Shown here: piece by piece, positions 51,697 through 59,198 of the stretch
How the letters are laid out: each line of letters opens with the position of its first letter
Numbering within the stretch: position 1 is the stretch's first letter
Source: Streptomyces hygroscopicus
GTDB taxonomy: Bacteria > Actinomycetota > Actinomycetes > Streptomycetales > Streptomycetaceae
Reading direction: 5' to 3'
DNA: 64,000 bases
NCBI RefSeq assembly: GCF_026168105.1
Contig: NZ_LBMW01000025.1
Span: 56,670-120,669 of the forward strand
The notes under the pieces: generated by a model
Told to the model about the DNA's origin: nothing
Seen by the model: only the letters and a program-made list of their open reading frames with translations
Database searches by the model: none
Translations under genes and position numbers: made by a program

Positions 51697-51899
51697 GGCG
51701 ATACTCCTCGTTGCCTGATGAACCGGTGCGGGATGCTGGCTGGATTGTTCCCCTGGCGAACCGGTTTCAGGTTTTCCCCGTGTTACGGAATCGAGTTCGA
51801 CCTGCCACACGTCGTTCGACATTCCGTACAGATGCCGAACCGAACCGTCCCGCGGAGTGGCCGCCGGCGCGGACGAGGTGCGCGCCGAACCGCCCGGAA

Positions 51900-52034
51900 A
51901 GGCAGGGCGGGACCGGCACGCACCGGCAGACGACGGTCGACCGCCTTCGGTTCGCGGCGGACGGGACCGTCGTGCCGGTGGTGCCGGCCCTGGAGCCGAT
52001 CGGGCCCGTACGGACGGGCGCCCCTACCGGCTAG
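51900..52034 (+). pseudogene. Possible C-terminal remnant of a GH43-like glycosidase
   Basis: The end of one open frame reads TTVDRLRFAADGTVVPVVPALEPIG and stops at TAG 52032-52034. V-D-x-L-x-F-x-A-D-G-T is the usual C-terminal strand pattern of GH43 arabinosidase/xylosidase proteins. The preceding sequence in the 334 bp gap is basic and not protein-like, so only the tail seems to remain. Confidence 0.4.
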
Positions 52035-52825
52035 CCGACGAAGTACGTCGGGTTGGGCAGCTTGTACGCCTTGTCGGCGTAGCCCCCGTCGAGGTCCGAA
52101 TACTGGTCGCCGAAGTTGGCGATGATGTCGTACCCGAGGGACTCGATGTGCTCGCGGGTGCCGGACTTGTACTGCACGGTCGTGCAGGTCCAGGCCTGGG
52201 GGGTGGCGCAGTCCTTCAGGTAGGACGGCGGGTTGGCCGCGTCCTTGAGGAACATGTGGTCGGTGTCGAGGTTGATGTCGGCGCCGACCTTCTTCAGGTT
52301 CTCGACGGCAGCGGAGCGCTGCGACTCCTTGAGGCCGGAGTTGTAGAAGACCTCGACACCCCTGTCCTTGGCGTACTGGACGAGCGCGGGCGTGCCCGGG
52401 ACGGACGGCCGGTCCGCCTTGGCCACGTAGTCGGCCCAGGTGGTCGGGTTGTACGTGTAGTTGGTCTTCTTCTCGTAGTCGAGGCTGAGCAGCAGCGTGT
52501 CGTCGATGTCGAACATGACCGCGGGCTTCTCGCCGTGGCGGTGCGCCCTGCGGGCCGCCCTGTCGATGTAGCGCTCGGCATCCGCCTCGATGCGCGCCAG
52601 GTCCTTGGCGTACGGGCTGTCCGGGGACGGCTGGTACACGCCGTTGCCGTCGAGGGTGGTGCCGTAGTAGCTGTCGATGTCCTTGGTCAGGAGCCCGATG
52701 TTGTAGGGCTCGTGGGTGGAGTTCGCCGTCGACTGACCGGCGGTGGCCGCGCCGGCCCCGTACAGGACCCCACCGGCGACGGCACAGGCGGCAGCGAGGG
52801 CCGCGATGCGAAGTGGCTTATGCAT
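52031..52825 (-). CDS. Secreted HAD family acid phosphatase
   Basis: A 264-residue precursor. The signal peptide (MHKPLRIAALAAACAVAGGVLYGAGAATAG) ends near residue 30. The HAD nucleophile motif is VMFDIDDTLLLSLDYE (Asp about 93), followed by the class-B-like ELNYT-type region, motif II in VFYNSGLKESQR (Ser), Lys in LKKVGADI and motif III Asp pair in ANFGDQYSDLDGG near the C-terminus. It should release phosphate from organic esters outside the cell. A PHO box is not visible upstream. Confidence 0.9.
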   Translation of the reverse strand: MHKPLRIAALAAACAVAGGVLYGAGAATAGQSTANSTHEPYNIGLLTKDIDSYYGTTLDGNGVYQPSPDSPYAKDLARIEADAERYIDRAARRAHRHGEKPAVMFDIDDTLLLSLDYEKKTNYTYNPTTWADYVAKADRPSVPGTPALVQYAKDRGVEVFYNSGLKESQRSAAVENLKKVGADINLDTDHMFLKDAANPPSYLKDCATPQAWTCTTVQYKSGTREHIESLGYDIIANFGDQYSDLDGGYADKAYKLPNPTYFVG

Positions 52826-53080
52826 GACAGGTTTTCTACGCGCGTCACCCTGGTGAGCGCGAGGCCCGTTGCCTGATCGATACCTTCTCGGCCACGACGG
52901 CGGGCCCCAACTCACCCGTCGGGGGCAGTTCATGGCACCGACGGTGGTTTCCGCGCGGCAGACCCCCGGGGCACGACGACCGGGCCGAACACCGCGTCCG
53001 AAGCGGTCTCGACGGCGCGCGCTCGAGGCCCGCGTCCCGCGCGAAGGCGGCGAAGCGGGCGGCGTCGTGCGCCTCTCGGA

Positions 53081-53104
53081 TCTCATATATCGGGTCTCAT
53101 ATAT
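53081..53104. promoter_or_regulatory. AT-rich 14 bp-spaced direct repeat upstream of the acid phosphatase
   Basis: TCTCATATAT occurs at 53081-53090 and again at 53095-53104. It is strongly AT-rich in a GC-rich setting and lies 255-280 bp before the phosphatase ATG and 85 bp beyond the metallo-hydrolase stop. The rest of 52826-53189 has no supported gene. It may be a GntR- or PadR-type operator. Confidence 0.45.
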
Positions 53105-53189
53105 GACGTATGAAGCACGACGCGACGAAGGTGGGAGCGCGCATGTGCTTCGCCAACGCTTGTGGCGGAGCAAGTTGGGGTGGCCGGGT

Positions 53190-53939
53190 TCAGACGGTCT
53201 TCGTGTCGCCCTCGTAGGCGGCGGCGGTCCGGCCACCGAAGACCGCGGCGGCGCGTCCCACGGCCGCCTCCCGGGTGAGCGTGCGTACCACGTGGGTGAT
53301 GAGGAGCTCACGCGTTCCCTTCGCGTAGGCGCCCGCTTCCTCGGGCGTGAGGTGCACCTGCTGCGCGCCTTCGCCATGCCGGTCGATGCCGGCCTCGCAC
53401 AGGAACAGGTCGGCCCCGGAGGAGAGTTCGGCGAGCGCGTCGCAGGGCCCGCTGTCCCCGGAGTACGCGAGCACGCTCCCCTGGCACTCGGCGCGCAGTC
53501 CGTACGCCTCGGCGTCGTGGGCGACGCCGCGTGCGGAAAGGCGCAGGTTCCAGTGCTGGACGGTGTGGCCGTCGTAAAGGGGCCGGAAGTCGAGGATGCC
53601 GCTCAGGAACCCTACGTCCGGGCGCCCGAAGAACCCCGCGAGCCGCCGTGCGCAGTCCACCGGCGCGTAGACCGGGATCGGCGCCGGCGGGGTGAGCCCG
53701 CCGTAGGCGAACGCGTAGACGGCGGACAGCAGATCCGCGCTGTGGTCCGCGTGGAGGTGCGAGATCCAGATCGCGGTGAGCCGGGTGGGATCCGTGTGCC
53801 GCTGCAATTCCGCGAACGTGCCGGGCCCGGCGTCCAGCCACACCTCGGCGCCCCCGCCGCGCAGCAGATAGCCCGAGCAGGGGCGGTCCGGCCCCGGGTG
53901 CGGGGAGGCGGTACCGAGGACGGTGAGGCTGAGGGGCAT
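53190..53939 (-). CDS. MBL fold metallo-hydrolase (RNase Z-like)
   Basis: A 249-residue metallo-beta-lactamase fold protein. Marks: LTVLGTASPHPGPDRPCSGYLL at the N-terminus, the metal site HLHADHSADL (about 61-70), SGDSGPCDAL (Asp ligand about 161) and LITHVV with the last His. The layout resembles RNase Z or phosphodiesterase-type members rather than beta-lactamases. Substrate unknown. Confidence 0.88.
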   Translation of the reverse strand: MPLSLTVLGTASPHPGPDRPCSGYLLRGGGAEVWLDAGPGTFAELQRHTDPTRLTAIWISHLHADHSADLLSAVYAFAYGGLTPPAPIPVYAPVDCARRLAGFFGRPDVGFLSGILDFRPLYDGHTVQHWNLRLSARGVAHDAEAYGLRAECQGSVLAYSGDSGPCDALAELSSGADLFLCEAGIDRHGEGAQQVHLTPEEAGAYAKGTRELLITHVVRTLTREAAVGRAAAVFGGRTAAAYEGDTKTV

Positions 53940-53991
53940 GGTGGGGAGCGTACGTAGCCGGGCCCGCGTTCGTCCGCCATTTCAGCCTGTT

Positions 53992-54099
53992 TACGGCTTC
54001 CGGCGTTTGGCGTTGTTTACGGCTTCCAGCCGGGATCGCGGCTGCTACGGCTTCCAGCCGGGTTCCGTCCGCTACGGCTTCCAGCCGGGATCGCGTCCG
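53992..54099. repeat. Tandem repeats at the 3' end of the DinB-like gene
   Basis: Copies of TACGGCTTCCAGCCGGG start at 54018, 54046 and 54073, with a partial one at 53992 (spacing 26, 28, 27 bp). The copy at 54073 encodes the end of the DinB-like protein (PGWKP and stop). The others lie downstream as extra copies of the gene's 3' end. Confidence 0.75.
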
Positions 54100-54659
54100 C
54101 TGAGGCCGACCGCACGGTCGAGGAGCGGGGCGTCGGCCGGTACCGGCACCACGGGGCCGAAGAGGCCGCTGCCCCGGTTGGGATCGTCGGCCGCCGCGAG
54201 GAGGAAACCGTACGACGCCTCCAGCGCGGCCGGATCCGGCTCGTACTCCTGGCCGGTGGCCCGTGACAGGTCCCATCCGTGGATCACCAGTTCGTCGGCC
54301 GCGACGGCGCCCGCGACCGCGCCCGGCAAAGGCACCCCGCCCGCCCGGGTCTCGCCGGTCCAGGCGGCCGGGTCGCGCCAGGCCTCGGCCAGCTCGTCGA
54401 GCAGCACGGGAAGGTCCTCGCGCCAGCCGGGCCCGATGTCCGGCACCACGGTGTTCGGACTGGTGTCCGTGGTGACGCCCAGGTCCTTGCGGCCGGCATC
54501 GCGGAAGGCGGCGGCGAGTCCGAGCAGATGGCCCAGCATGTTGTGCACGGCGCATCCCGGGCACGGCGTCACGTCCGTGAGCTGTTCGTCGCGCACGCCC
54601 GCCGCAAGCCGGGCGACGACCAGTGTCTGCGGTCCCAGGTCGAGAATCGTGTCGGTCAT
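54072..54659 (-). CDS. TIGR03086/DinB-like metal-binding protein (maleylpyruvate isomerase-type)
   Basis: A 195-residue four-helix protein. Marks: LTDVTPCPGCAVHNMLGHLLGLAAAFRDAG (about 27-56) with the metal-site His, GEWRED-like WREDLPVLLDELAEAW, and AADELVIHGWDLSRATGQ (about 119-136) with the second His. These proteins are related to mycothiol-dependent enzymes. Exact function unknown. Its stop codon sits in a tandem repeat that has multiplied downstream. Confidence 0.88.
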   Translation of the reverse strand: MTDTILDLGPQTLVVARLAAGVRDEQLTDVTPCPGCAVHNMLGHLLGLAAAFRDAGRKDLGVTTDTSPNTVVPDIGPGWREDLPVLLDELAEAWRDPAAWTGETRAGGVPLPGAVAGAVAADELVIHGWDLSRATGQEYEPDPAALEASYGFLLAAADDPNRGSGLFGPVVPVPADAPLLDRAVGLSGRDPGWKP

Positions 54660-54861
54660 GTTCTCCTCCGAAGTCTTCTTCCTCGGAAGGTGGACCGACG
54701 GCCGCCACGGAACTCATCGGTCGCGCGTGTGCTGCGCGAACGCACTACGTGGCTCAACGGGGCGCTGGTCCGGGCCGGGGCGGCGCCGACCGGCCTTCGG
54801 CCACCGGCTGCTCCTGGTGGCGCTGGGCCTGGGTCTGCTGGTGCCGGTTCGCGCCGGCGGC

Positions 54862-56025
54862 TCAGAGCCCGGCGAGCGCCCCCCGTACCGCCTCCAGGTC
54901 GCCGTCGGATGCCAGTCCCGCGTGATAGAGCCGCAGTTCGTTGGCGCCCAGGTCCGCCGCCGCGCGCGCGTCCCGCCGCAGCGTGCCCGGGCTGCCGCCC
55001 AGCCCGGAGACCACGGTGAGGTTGGCGGCGAGGACGGCACCGGACCGCCCCTGCTCGGCGAACGGGGTGAGCATGCCCACGCCGCCCGTGCAGGGCACCA
55101 CCACCCCGTCCGCGACGGACAGGACGTGCGCGGGGTCGACGCCCGCGTCGGCCCCGCAGTGGTACGACACCGGGTCCGCGTGCAGCAGCACCTGGAAGCC
55201 CTCGGGGGCCGAGGCGCGGACCGCCGCAACCGCCGCCTCCTGGAGCGTGCGAGCGGTCGTGTCACGCCACGCGCGCGTGGCCGCCGCCGTGCTGTCCCCC
55301 AGAAGCTTCTCGACTCCCGCCCAGCCCCCGTCGGAGGGCGCGCCGCGCCAGCTCGGCTCCAGCGCGGCTCGTACCGCCGCCGCCAGTTCCCCGGCGTCCA
55401 GGCCCAGCCCCCCGTAGCCCTCCCGGCAGCTCGCGCAGAAGCACAGCGACATGAGGTACTGCCCGGCGTCCCCGAGCCCCACCCCGCCGGTCTTGTCGTG
55501 GGCGTGCAGATGGGTCAGGCCGTACCAGCCGAGCGACTCCAGTTCGGTGCCGCACGCCCCGGGCCGCACCGCCGCCTCGGCAGCCAGGTCGACGAGGTAC
55601 GCGCGTGTGCCCGACTGCGCGATGCAGGGCGCCCACGGGTAGCGGTCGCCGTAGGCGTTGACCACCGAGGTCTCCGGATGCTCCTCACCGAGACGGGAGC
55701 TGTGCGCGAGCACGACCCACGTGTGCACCTCGAGCCCGGCGCCGGCGAGCGCCCCGGCCGCCTCGCCGAACGCGTCGCCCGGAGCCCAGTCCCCGGCCGC
55801 GTGGGGCCGCAGCGTCCGGCCCTCCCAGCGCCCGTCCGCCGGATAGAGCACGGCCGCGTGGCGGGCCGTCACGATGCGGTGCCGCGGGTGCCGGGGCGTG
55901 AGCGCGCGTGTGGAGTGGTACGCGGATGCCAGCGTCACCTGGTCCGCGCCCAGCCCGGCGATCCGGTCCGGGGCCCGGGGGTCCCCGTTGACGTCCCAGG
56001 GGTAGACGAACGCCGACGCCTTCAC
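54862..56025 (-). CDS. Uncharacterised protein coupled to the aldarate dehydratase
   Basis: A 387-residue protein without signal or membrane segment. It looks like a TIM-barrel glycoside-hydrolase-type fold: repeating beta-strand/helix units, AFVYPWDVNGD at the start, HTWVVLAHSSRLGEEHPETSVVNAYGDRYPWAPC (about 100-133), ESLGWYGLTHLHAHDKTG (about 162-179), and CFCASCREGYGGLG (about 194-207) with a CxxC pair. The Glu in ESLGWYG could be catalytic. I know no assigned function; similar genes are called alanine-rich in Streptomyces. The GTG overlaps the dehydratase stop (GTGA), implying a linked role in sugar-acid breakdown. Confidence 0.82.
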   Translation of the reverse strand: MKASAFVYPWDVNGDPRAPDRIAGLGADQVTLASAYHSTRALTPRHPRHRIVTARHAAVLYPADGRWEGRTLRPHAAGDWAPGDAFGEAAGALAGAGLEVHTWVVLAHSSRLGEEHPETSVVNAYGDRYPWAPCIAQSGTRAYLVDLAAEAAVRPGACGTELESLGWYGLTHLHAHDKTGGVGLGDAGQYLMSLCFCASCREGYGGLGLDAGELAAAVRAALEPSWRGAPSDGGWAGVEKLLGDSTAAATRAWRDTTARTLQEAAVAAVRASAPEGFQVLLHADPVSYHCGADAGVDPAHVLSVADGVVVPCTGGVGMLTPFAEQGRSGAVLAANLTVVSGLGGSPGTLRRDARAAADLGANELRLYHAGLASDGDLEAVRGALAGL

Positions 56026-56963
56026 CTGCCCTCCCGCAGCAGCGCGTACCCGCGGTCGATCAGCGCAGCGAGGTCCTTGACGTCCTCCTCGGCCGGTTCG
56101 TGCAGCGGCGGCCGCACCTCGCCGACCTCGAGTCCGCGCAGCCGTACGCCTGCCTTGACGAGCGAGACGGCATAGCCACGGCCCCGGGCGCGCAGTTCGA
56201 CGAAGGGGCGGTAGAAGCCGTCGAGGAGCCGGTGGACGGTGGGGTCGTCGCCGGAGTCGAGCGCCCCGTGGAAGGCGAGGGCGATCTCAGGGACGAAGCA
56301 GAACACGGCGGACGAGTACAGGGTGATGCCGATGGCGCGGTAGGCGAGCTGGGTCTGCTCGGCCGTCGGCAGGCCGTTGAAGTACAGGAAGTCGCCCGGG
56401 GCCTCGCTGCGTACGGCGCTCACGATGCGCTGCATCAGGTCCAGGTCGCCGATTCCGTCCTTGAGTCCGATGACGCCGTCGGTGCGGGCCAGTTCGACCA
56501 CGGTGCCGGGGGTGAACACGGCGTTGTCGCGCTGGTAGACGATGGTCGGCAGTGACGTGGCCGAGGCCAGGTCCCGGTAGTGCCGCAGCAGCCCTTCCTG
56601 CCCGGCGACCACGAGATAGGGCGGCATGGCGAGCAGCCCGTCGGCTCCGGCGTCCTCCGCGAGCTTCGCGTAGCGCACGGCGAGCGCGGTCCCGTATCCG
56701 GCGCCCGCCACGACGGGAACCCGCCCCTCAGCCGCCTCGACGGCCGCCCGGACGCACACCTCGAACTCCTCTGGGGCGAGTGCATGGAACTCGCCCGTGC
56801 CGCAGCAGGCGAAGACGGCGGCCGCGCCGGCCTCGACGCCCTGGCGCACGTGCGCGCGGTAGGCGTCCAGGGCGACGGAGCCGTCGGGCCCGAAGGCGGT
56901 GACGGGGAAGAACAGCGGCCCGCCGGGGATGCCGAGCCGGGCGGCGAGAGGTGCTGACGTCAC
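56022..56963 (-). CDS. kdgD: 5-dehydro-4-deoxyglucarate dehydratase (KdgD-type, DHDPS family)
   Basis: A 313-residue class I aldolase-fold enzyme that converts 5-dehydro-4-deoxyglucarate to 2,5-dioxopentanoate with loss of water and CO2. Marks: GPLFFPVTAFGPDGSVALDAYRAHV (about 14-38), CCGTGEFHALAPEEFEVCVRAAVEA (about 53-77), LLAMPPYLVVAGQEGLLRHY and the Schiff-base Lys in GVIGLKDGIGDL (about 165-176). GIGDL after the Lys and the FFP(V)T start favour KdgD over dihydrodipicolinate synthase. GTG start with AAGGGAG upstream. It pairs with the divergent uronate dehydrogenase. Confidence 0.88.
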   Translation of the reverse strand: MTSAPLAARLGIPGGPLFFPVTAFGPDGSVALDAYRAHVRQGVEAGAAAVFACCGTGEFHALAPEEFEVCVRAAVEAAEGRVPVVAGAGYGTALAVRYAKLAEDAGADGLLAMPPYLVVAGQEGLLRHYRDLASATSLPTIVYQRDNAVFTPGTVVELARTDGVIGLKDGIGDLDLMQRIVSAVRSEAPGDFLYFNGLPTAEQTQLAYRAIGITLYSSAVFCFVPEIALAFHGALDSGDDPTVHRLLDGFYRPFVELRARGRGYAVSLVKAGVRLRGLEVGEVRPPLHEPAEEDVKDLAALIDRGYALLREGR

Positions 56964-57147
56964 GGGCTCTCCCTTGAAACAGGCGCTCGAACAGGCGCTC
57001 ACCCACGGACCGGCCTTTCGCACCAGTGCACGTTTCTGATCCATGTCCATATTTCTGAACGCTCCCACGCTAAAGGTCCCCCTCGAGGCAGGTCAAGCAG
57101 GCAAACCGCCAACACGAGGGGCGGATTTTCGCGACACCGCGCCCCAC

Positions 57148-57177
57148 TTGACTGGTCGGCCGAGCGCTTCATAGCGT
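57148..57177 (+). promoter_or_regulatory. Promoter of the uronate dehydrogenase gene
   Basis: TTGACT (57148-57153) and TAGCGT (57172-57177) are separated by 18 bases, a good match to a vegetative promoter. Transcription would start near 57184, about 50 bp before the ATG. Confidence 0.6.
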
Positions 57178-57191
57178 GTCCATGCATATGA

Positions 57192-57206
57192 ATTCTGTAC
57201 ACGAAT
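57192..57206. promoter_or_regulatory. Candidate operator overlapping the start of transcription
   Basis: ATTC and GAAT arms enclose TGTACAC, itself containing the palindrome TGTACA. It lies just after the predicted transcription start, where a repressor could block udh. A nearby GntR or DeoR protein would be a candidate. Confidence 0.45.
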
Positions 57207-57233
57207 GCGGCCTTGACTCAAGGAGACCCGAGG

Positions 57234-58043
57234 ATGTCCGCTCCCCGCACCGTTCTGCTCACCGGCGCCGCCGGCGGCCTCGGCACCCTGATGCGGGGAC
57301 TGCTGCCCCGGTACGGCTACGAACTGCGCCTTCTGGACCTCAGGCCGGTCGAGGGCGTGCCGGACGCGATCACCGCGGACCTCGGGGACCGGGAGGCGCT
57401 GCGCGCGGCCGTACGGGGTGTCGACGCGGTCCTCCACCTCGCGGGCATCTCCCTGGAGTCCACGTTCGAGAAGATCCTGAAGGCGAACGTCGAAGGCACC
57501 TACAACCTGTACGAGGCGGCACGCGAGGAGGGCGTGCGCCGCATCGTGTTCGCCTCCTCCAACCACGCCGTCGGCTTCACCCCCCGTCCCCGGGGCGACG
57601 ACCCGCTGATCCCCATCGACACCCCGCGCCGCCCGGACACCTTCTACGGCCTCTCCAAGGCCTTCGGGGAGGACCTCGCCCAGTACTACTGGGACAAGCA
57701 CGGCCTGGAGACGGTCTCCGTGCGCATCGGCTCCTGCTTCCCCGAGCCGACCAGCGTCCGGATGCTCTCCATCTGGATGAGCCCCGGGGACGGCGCCCGC
57801 CTCTTCCACGCGGCCCTGACCGCCGAGCACGTCGGACACACCGTCGTTTACGGCTCGTCCGCGAACACGCGGCTGTGGTGGGACCTGAAGAGCGCGCGGG
57901 CGCTCGGCTACGAGCCGCAGGACGACTCCGAGCCCTACGCCGAGAGGCTGATCGCCGAGCAGGGGGAGCTGGAGCCGGACGACCCGGCCCATGCACGCCT
58001 GGGCGGCCACTTCGTCACGGACCCGCCGATCTGGCCGTACTGA
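57234..58043 (+). CDS. udh: Uronate dehydrogenase (NAD-dependent, SDR family)
   Basis: A 269-residue extended short-chain dehydrogenase that oxidises glucuronate or galacturonate to the aldaro-lactone. Cofactor loop TGAAGGLGTLMRGLLPR (about 9-25), DLRP acidic residue for NAD, LHLAGIS near 68-74, FASSNHAVGF near 107-116, catalytic YGLSKAFGEDLA (Tyr about 137, Lys 141), and RIGSCFPEPTSVRMLSIWMSP. This pattern, including SANTRLWWD, matches known bacterial uronate dehydrogenases. ATG at 57234 has AAGGAG 8 bases upstream. Confidence 0.9.
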   Translation: MSAPRTVLLTGAAGGLGTLMRGLLPRYGYELRLLDLRPVEGVPDAITADLGDREALRAAVRGVDAVLHLAGISLESTFEKILKANVEGTYNLYEAAREEGVRRIVFASSNHAVGFTPRPRGDDPLIPIDTPRRPDTFYGLSKAFGEDLAQYYWDKHGLETVSVRIGSCFPEPTSVRMLSIWMSPGDGARLFHAALTAEHVGHTVVYGSSANTRLWWDLKSARALGYEPQDDSEPYAERLIAEQGELEPDDPAHARLGGHFVTDPPIWPY

Positions 58044-58305
58044 CGGACCTCCCCCAGCGCGGGCGGGCACCGAACGGGCCCGCCGGCCCCGCCATTCGGG
58101 CACGAAGGCCGCCCGATCCCACCCTTCCGGCCGCTCCGCCCCAGCTCCGAGGCGGGCACGGGACAGGCCGAACGGGCGGGATCGGTCACACTCGGCCGCG
58201 CAACAGACCTGGTCAACGCCGCACACCCGCTGTAAAACTTCCCCCACGGGCCCCACCGGGCCCGAACGGGCAAGGAATGCAGCACGCGAAAGGCGGGAGG
58301 CGACG

Positions 58306-59076
58306 ATGACGACGAGGACCGCGGAAGAACGCCAGCGCGAGATCGTCACGGCCGCCCGCCGCACCGGCTCGGTCGACGTCACCACGCTCGCCGCCGAACT
58401 GGGCGTCGCCAAGGAGACCGTACGACGCGATCTGCGCGCCCTGGAGGACCACGGCCTGGTCCGCCGCACCCACGGTGGCGCCTACCCCGTGGAGAGCGCC
58501 GGCTTCGAGACCACCCTCGCCTTCCGCGCCACCAGCCACGTGCCCGAGAAGCGCCGGATCGCGGCCGCCGCGGCCGAGCTCCTCGGGGACGCCGAGACCG
58601 TCTTCGTGGACGAGGGCTTCACGCCGCAGCTCATCGCCGAGGCGTTGCCCCGGGACCGCCCGCTGACGGTGGTCACCGCGTCCCTGACCACCGCGGGCGC
58701 CTTCGCGGAGGCCGAGAACACCACGGTCCTGCTGCTCGGCGGCCGGGTGCGGCCGGGCACCCTCGCCACCGTCGACCACTGGGCGACGAAGATGCTGGCG
58801 GGGTTCGTCATCGACCTGGCGTACATCGGCGCCAACGGCATCTCCCGCGAACACGGTCTGACCACCCCCGACCCCGCGGTCAGCGAGGTCAAGGCGCAGG
58901 CGATCCGCGCCGCCCGGCGCACGGTCTTCGCGGGCGCGCACCACAAGTTCGGGGCGGTGAGCTTCTGCCGGTTCGCGGAGGTCGGCGCCCTGGAGACGAT
59001 CGTCACGAGCACGCTGCTGCCTGCTTCCGAGGCGCACCGCTACTCCCTGCAGGGCCCCCAGGTCATCCGCGTCTGA
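58306..59076 (+). CDS. DeoR family transcriptional regulator
   Basis: A 256-residue regulator. The N-terminal HTH (RQREIVTAARRTGSVDVTTLAAELGVAKETVRRDLRALEDHGLVRRTHGGAY, about 9-60) is typical DeoR. The C-terminal sugar-phosphate-binding domain has EKRRIAAAAAELLGDAETVFVDEGFT, TASLTTAGAFA and GGRVRPGTLATVD, and AYIGANGIS. GGGAGG lies 5 bases before the ATG. It directly precedes a sugar/polyol importer that it probably controls, with a sugar or sugar phosphate as effector. Confidence 0.92.
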   Translation: MTTRTAEERQREIVTAARRTGSVDVTTLAAELGVAKETVRRDLRALEDHGLVRRTHGGAYPVESAGFETTLAFRATSHVPEKRRIAAAAAELLGDAETVFVDEGFTPQLIAEALPRDRPLTVVTASLTTAGAFAEAENTTVLLLGGRVRPGTLATVDHWATKMLAGFVIDLAYIGANGISREHGLTTPDPAVSEVKAQAIRAARRTVFAGAHHKFGAVSFCRFAEVGALETIVTSTLLPASEAHRYSLQGPQVIRV

Positions 59077-59156
59077 CACCCCCTCCGACGCCGCCCGAGA
59101 ACAGCTGAAGAGCCAATCCCCTCCCCGAGGGACGCCCACGCCCCTGTGCGCCCCTT

Positions 59157-59186
59157 ATCTCCCCATACGTCATCTCCCCATACGTC
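59157..59186. repeat. Two perfect 15 bp tandem repeats before the importer operon
   Basis: ATCTCCCCATACGTC occurs at 59157-59171 and 59172-59186, ending a few bases before the AGGAG of the binding-protein gene. It could be an operator for the DeoR protein or a chance duplication. Confidence 0.6.
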
Positions 59187-59198
59187 CAGGAGCGATCG

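Noticed and set aside
53005..53080. Possible gene fragment on the minus strand upstream of the acid phosphatase (EAHDAARFAAFARDAG)
   Set aside because: The stretch looks protein-like for about 20 codons only, has no family match that I know, and is followed by low-complexity sequence.
54660..54861. Hydrophobic plus-strand stretch (FGHRLLLVALGLGLLVPV) as part of a membrane gene
   Set aside because: No start, stop or neighbouring coding signal supports it; the frame runs on into antisense sequence.
53923..56175. 750-codon plus-strand frame over the DinB-like and TIM-barrel-like genes
   Set aside because: Composition is Arg/Gly/Ala-rich without motifs, while the opposite-strand proteins have recognisable features and ribosome sites.
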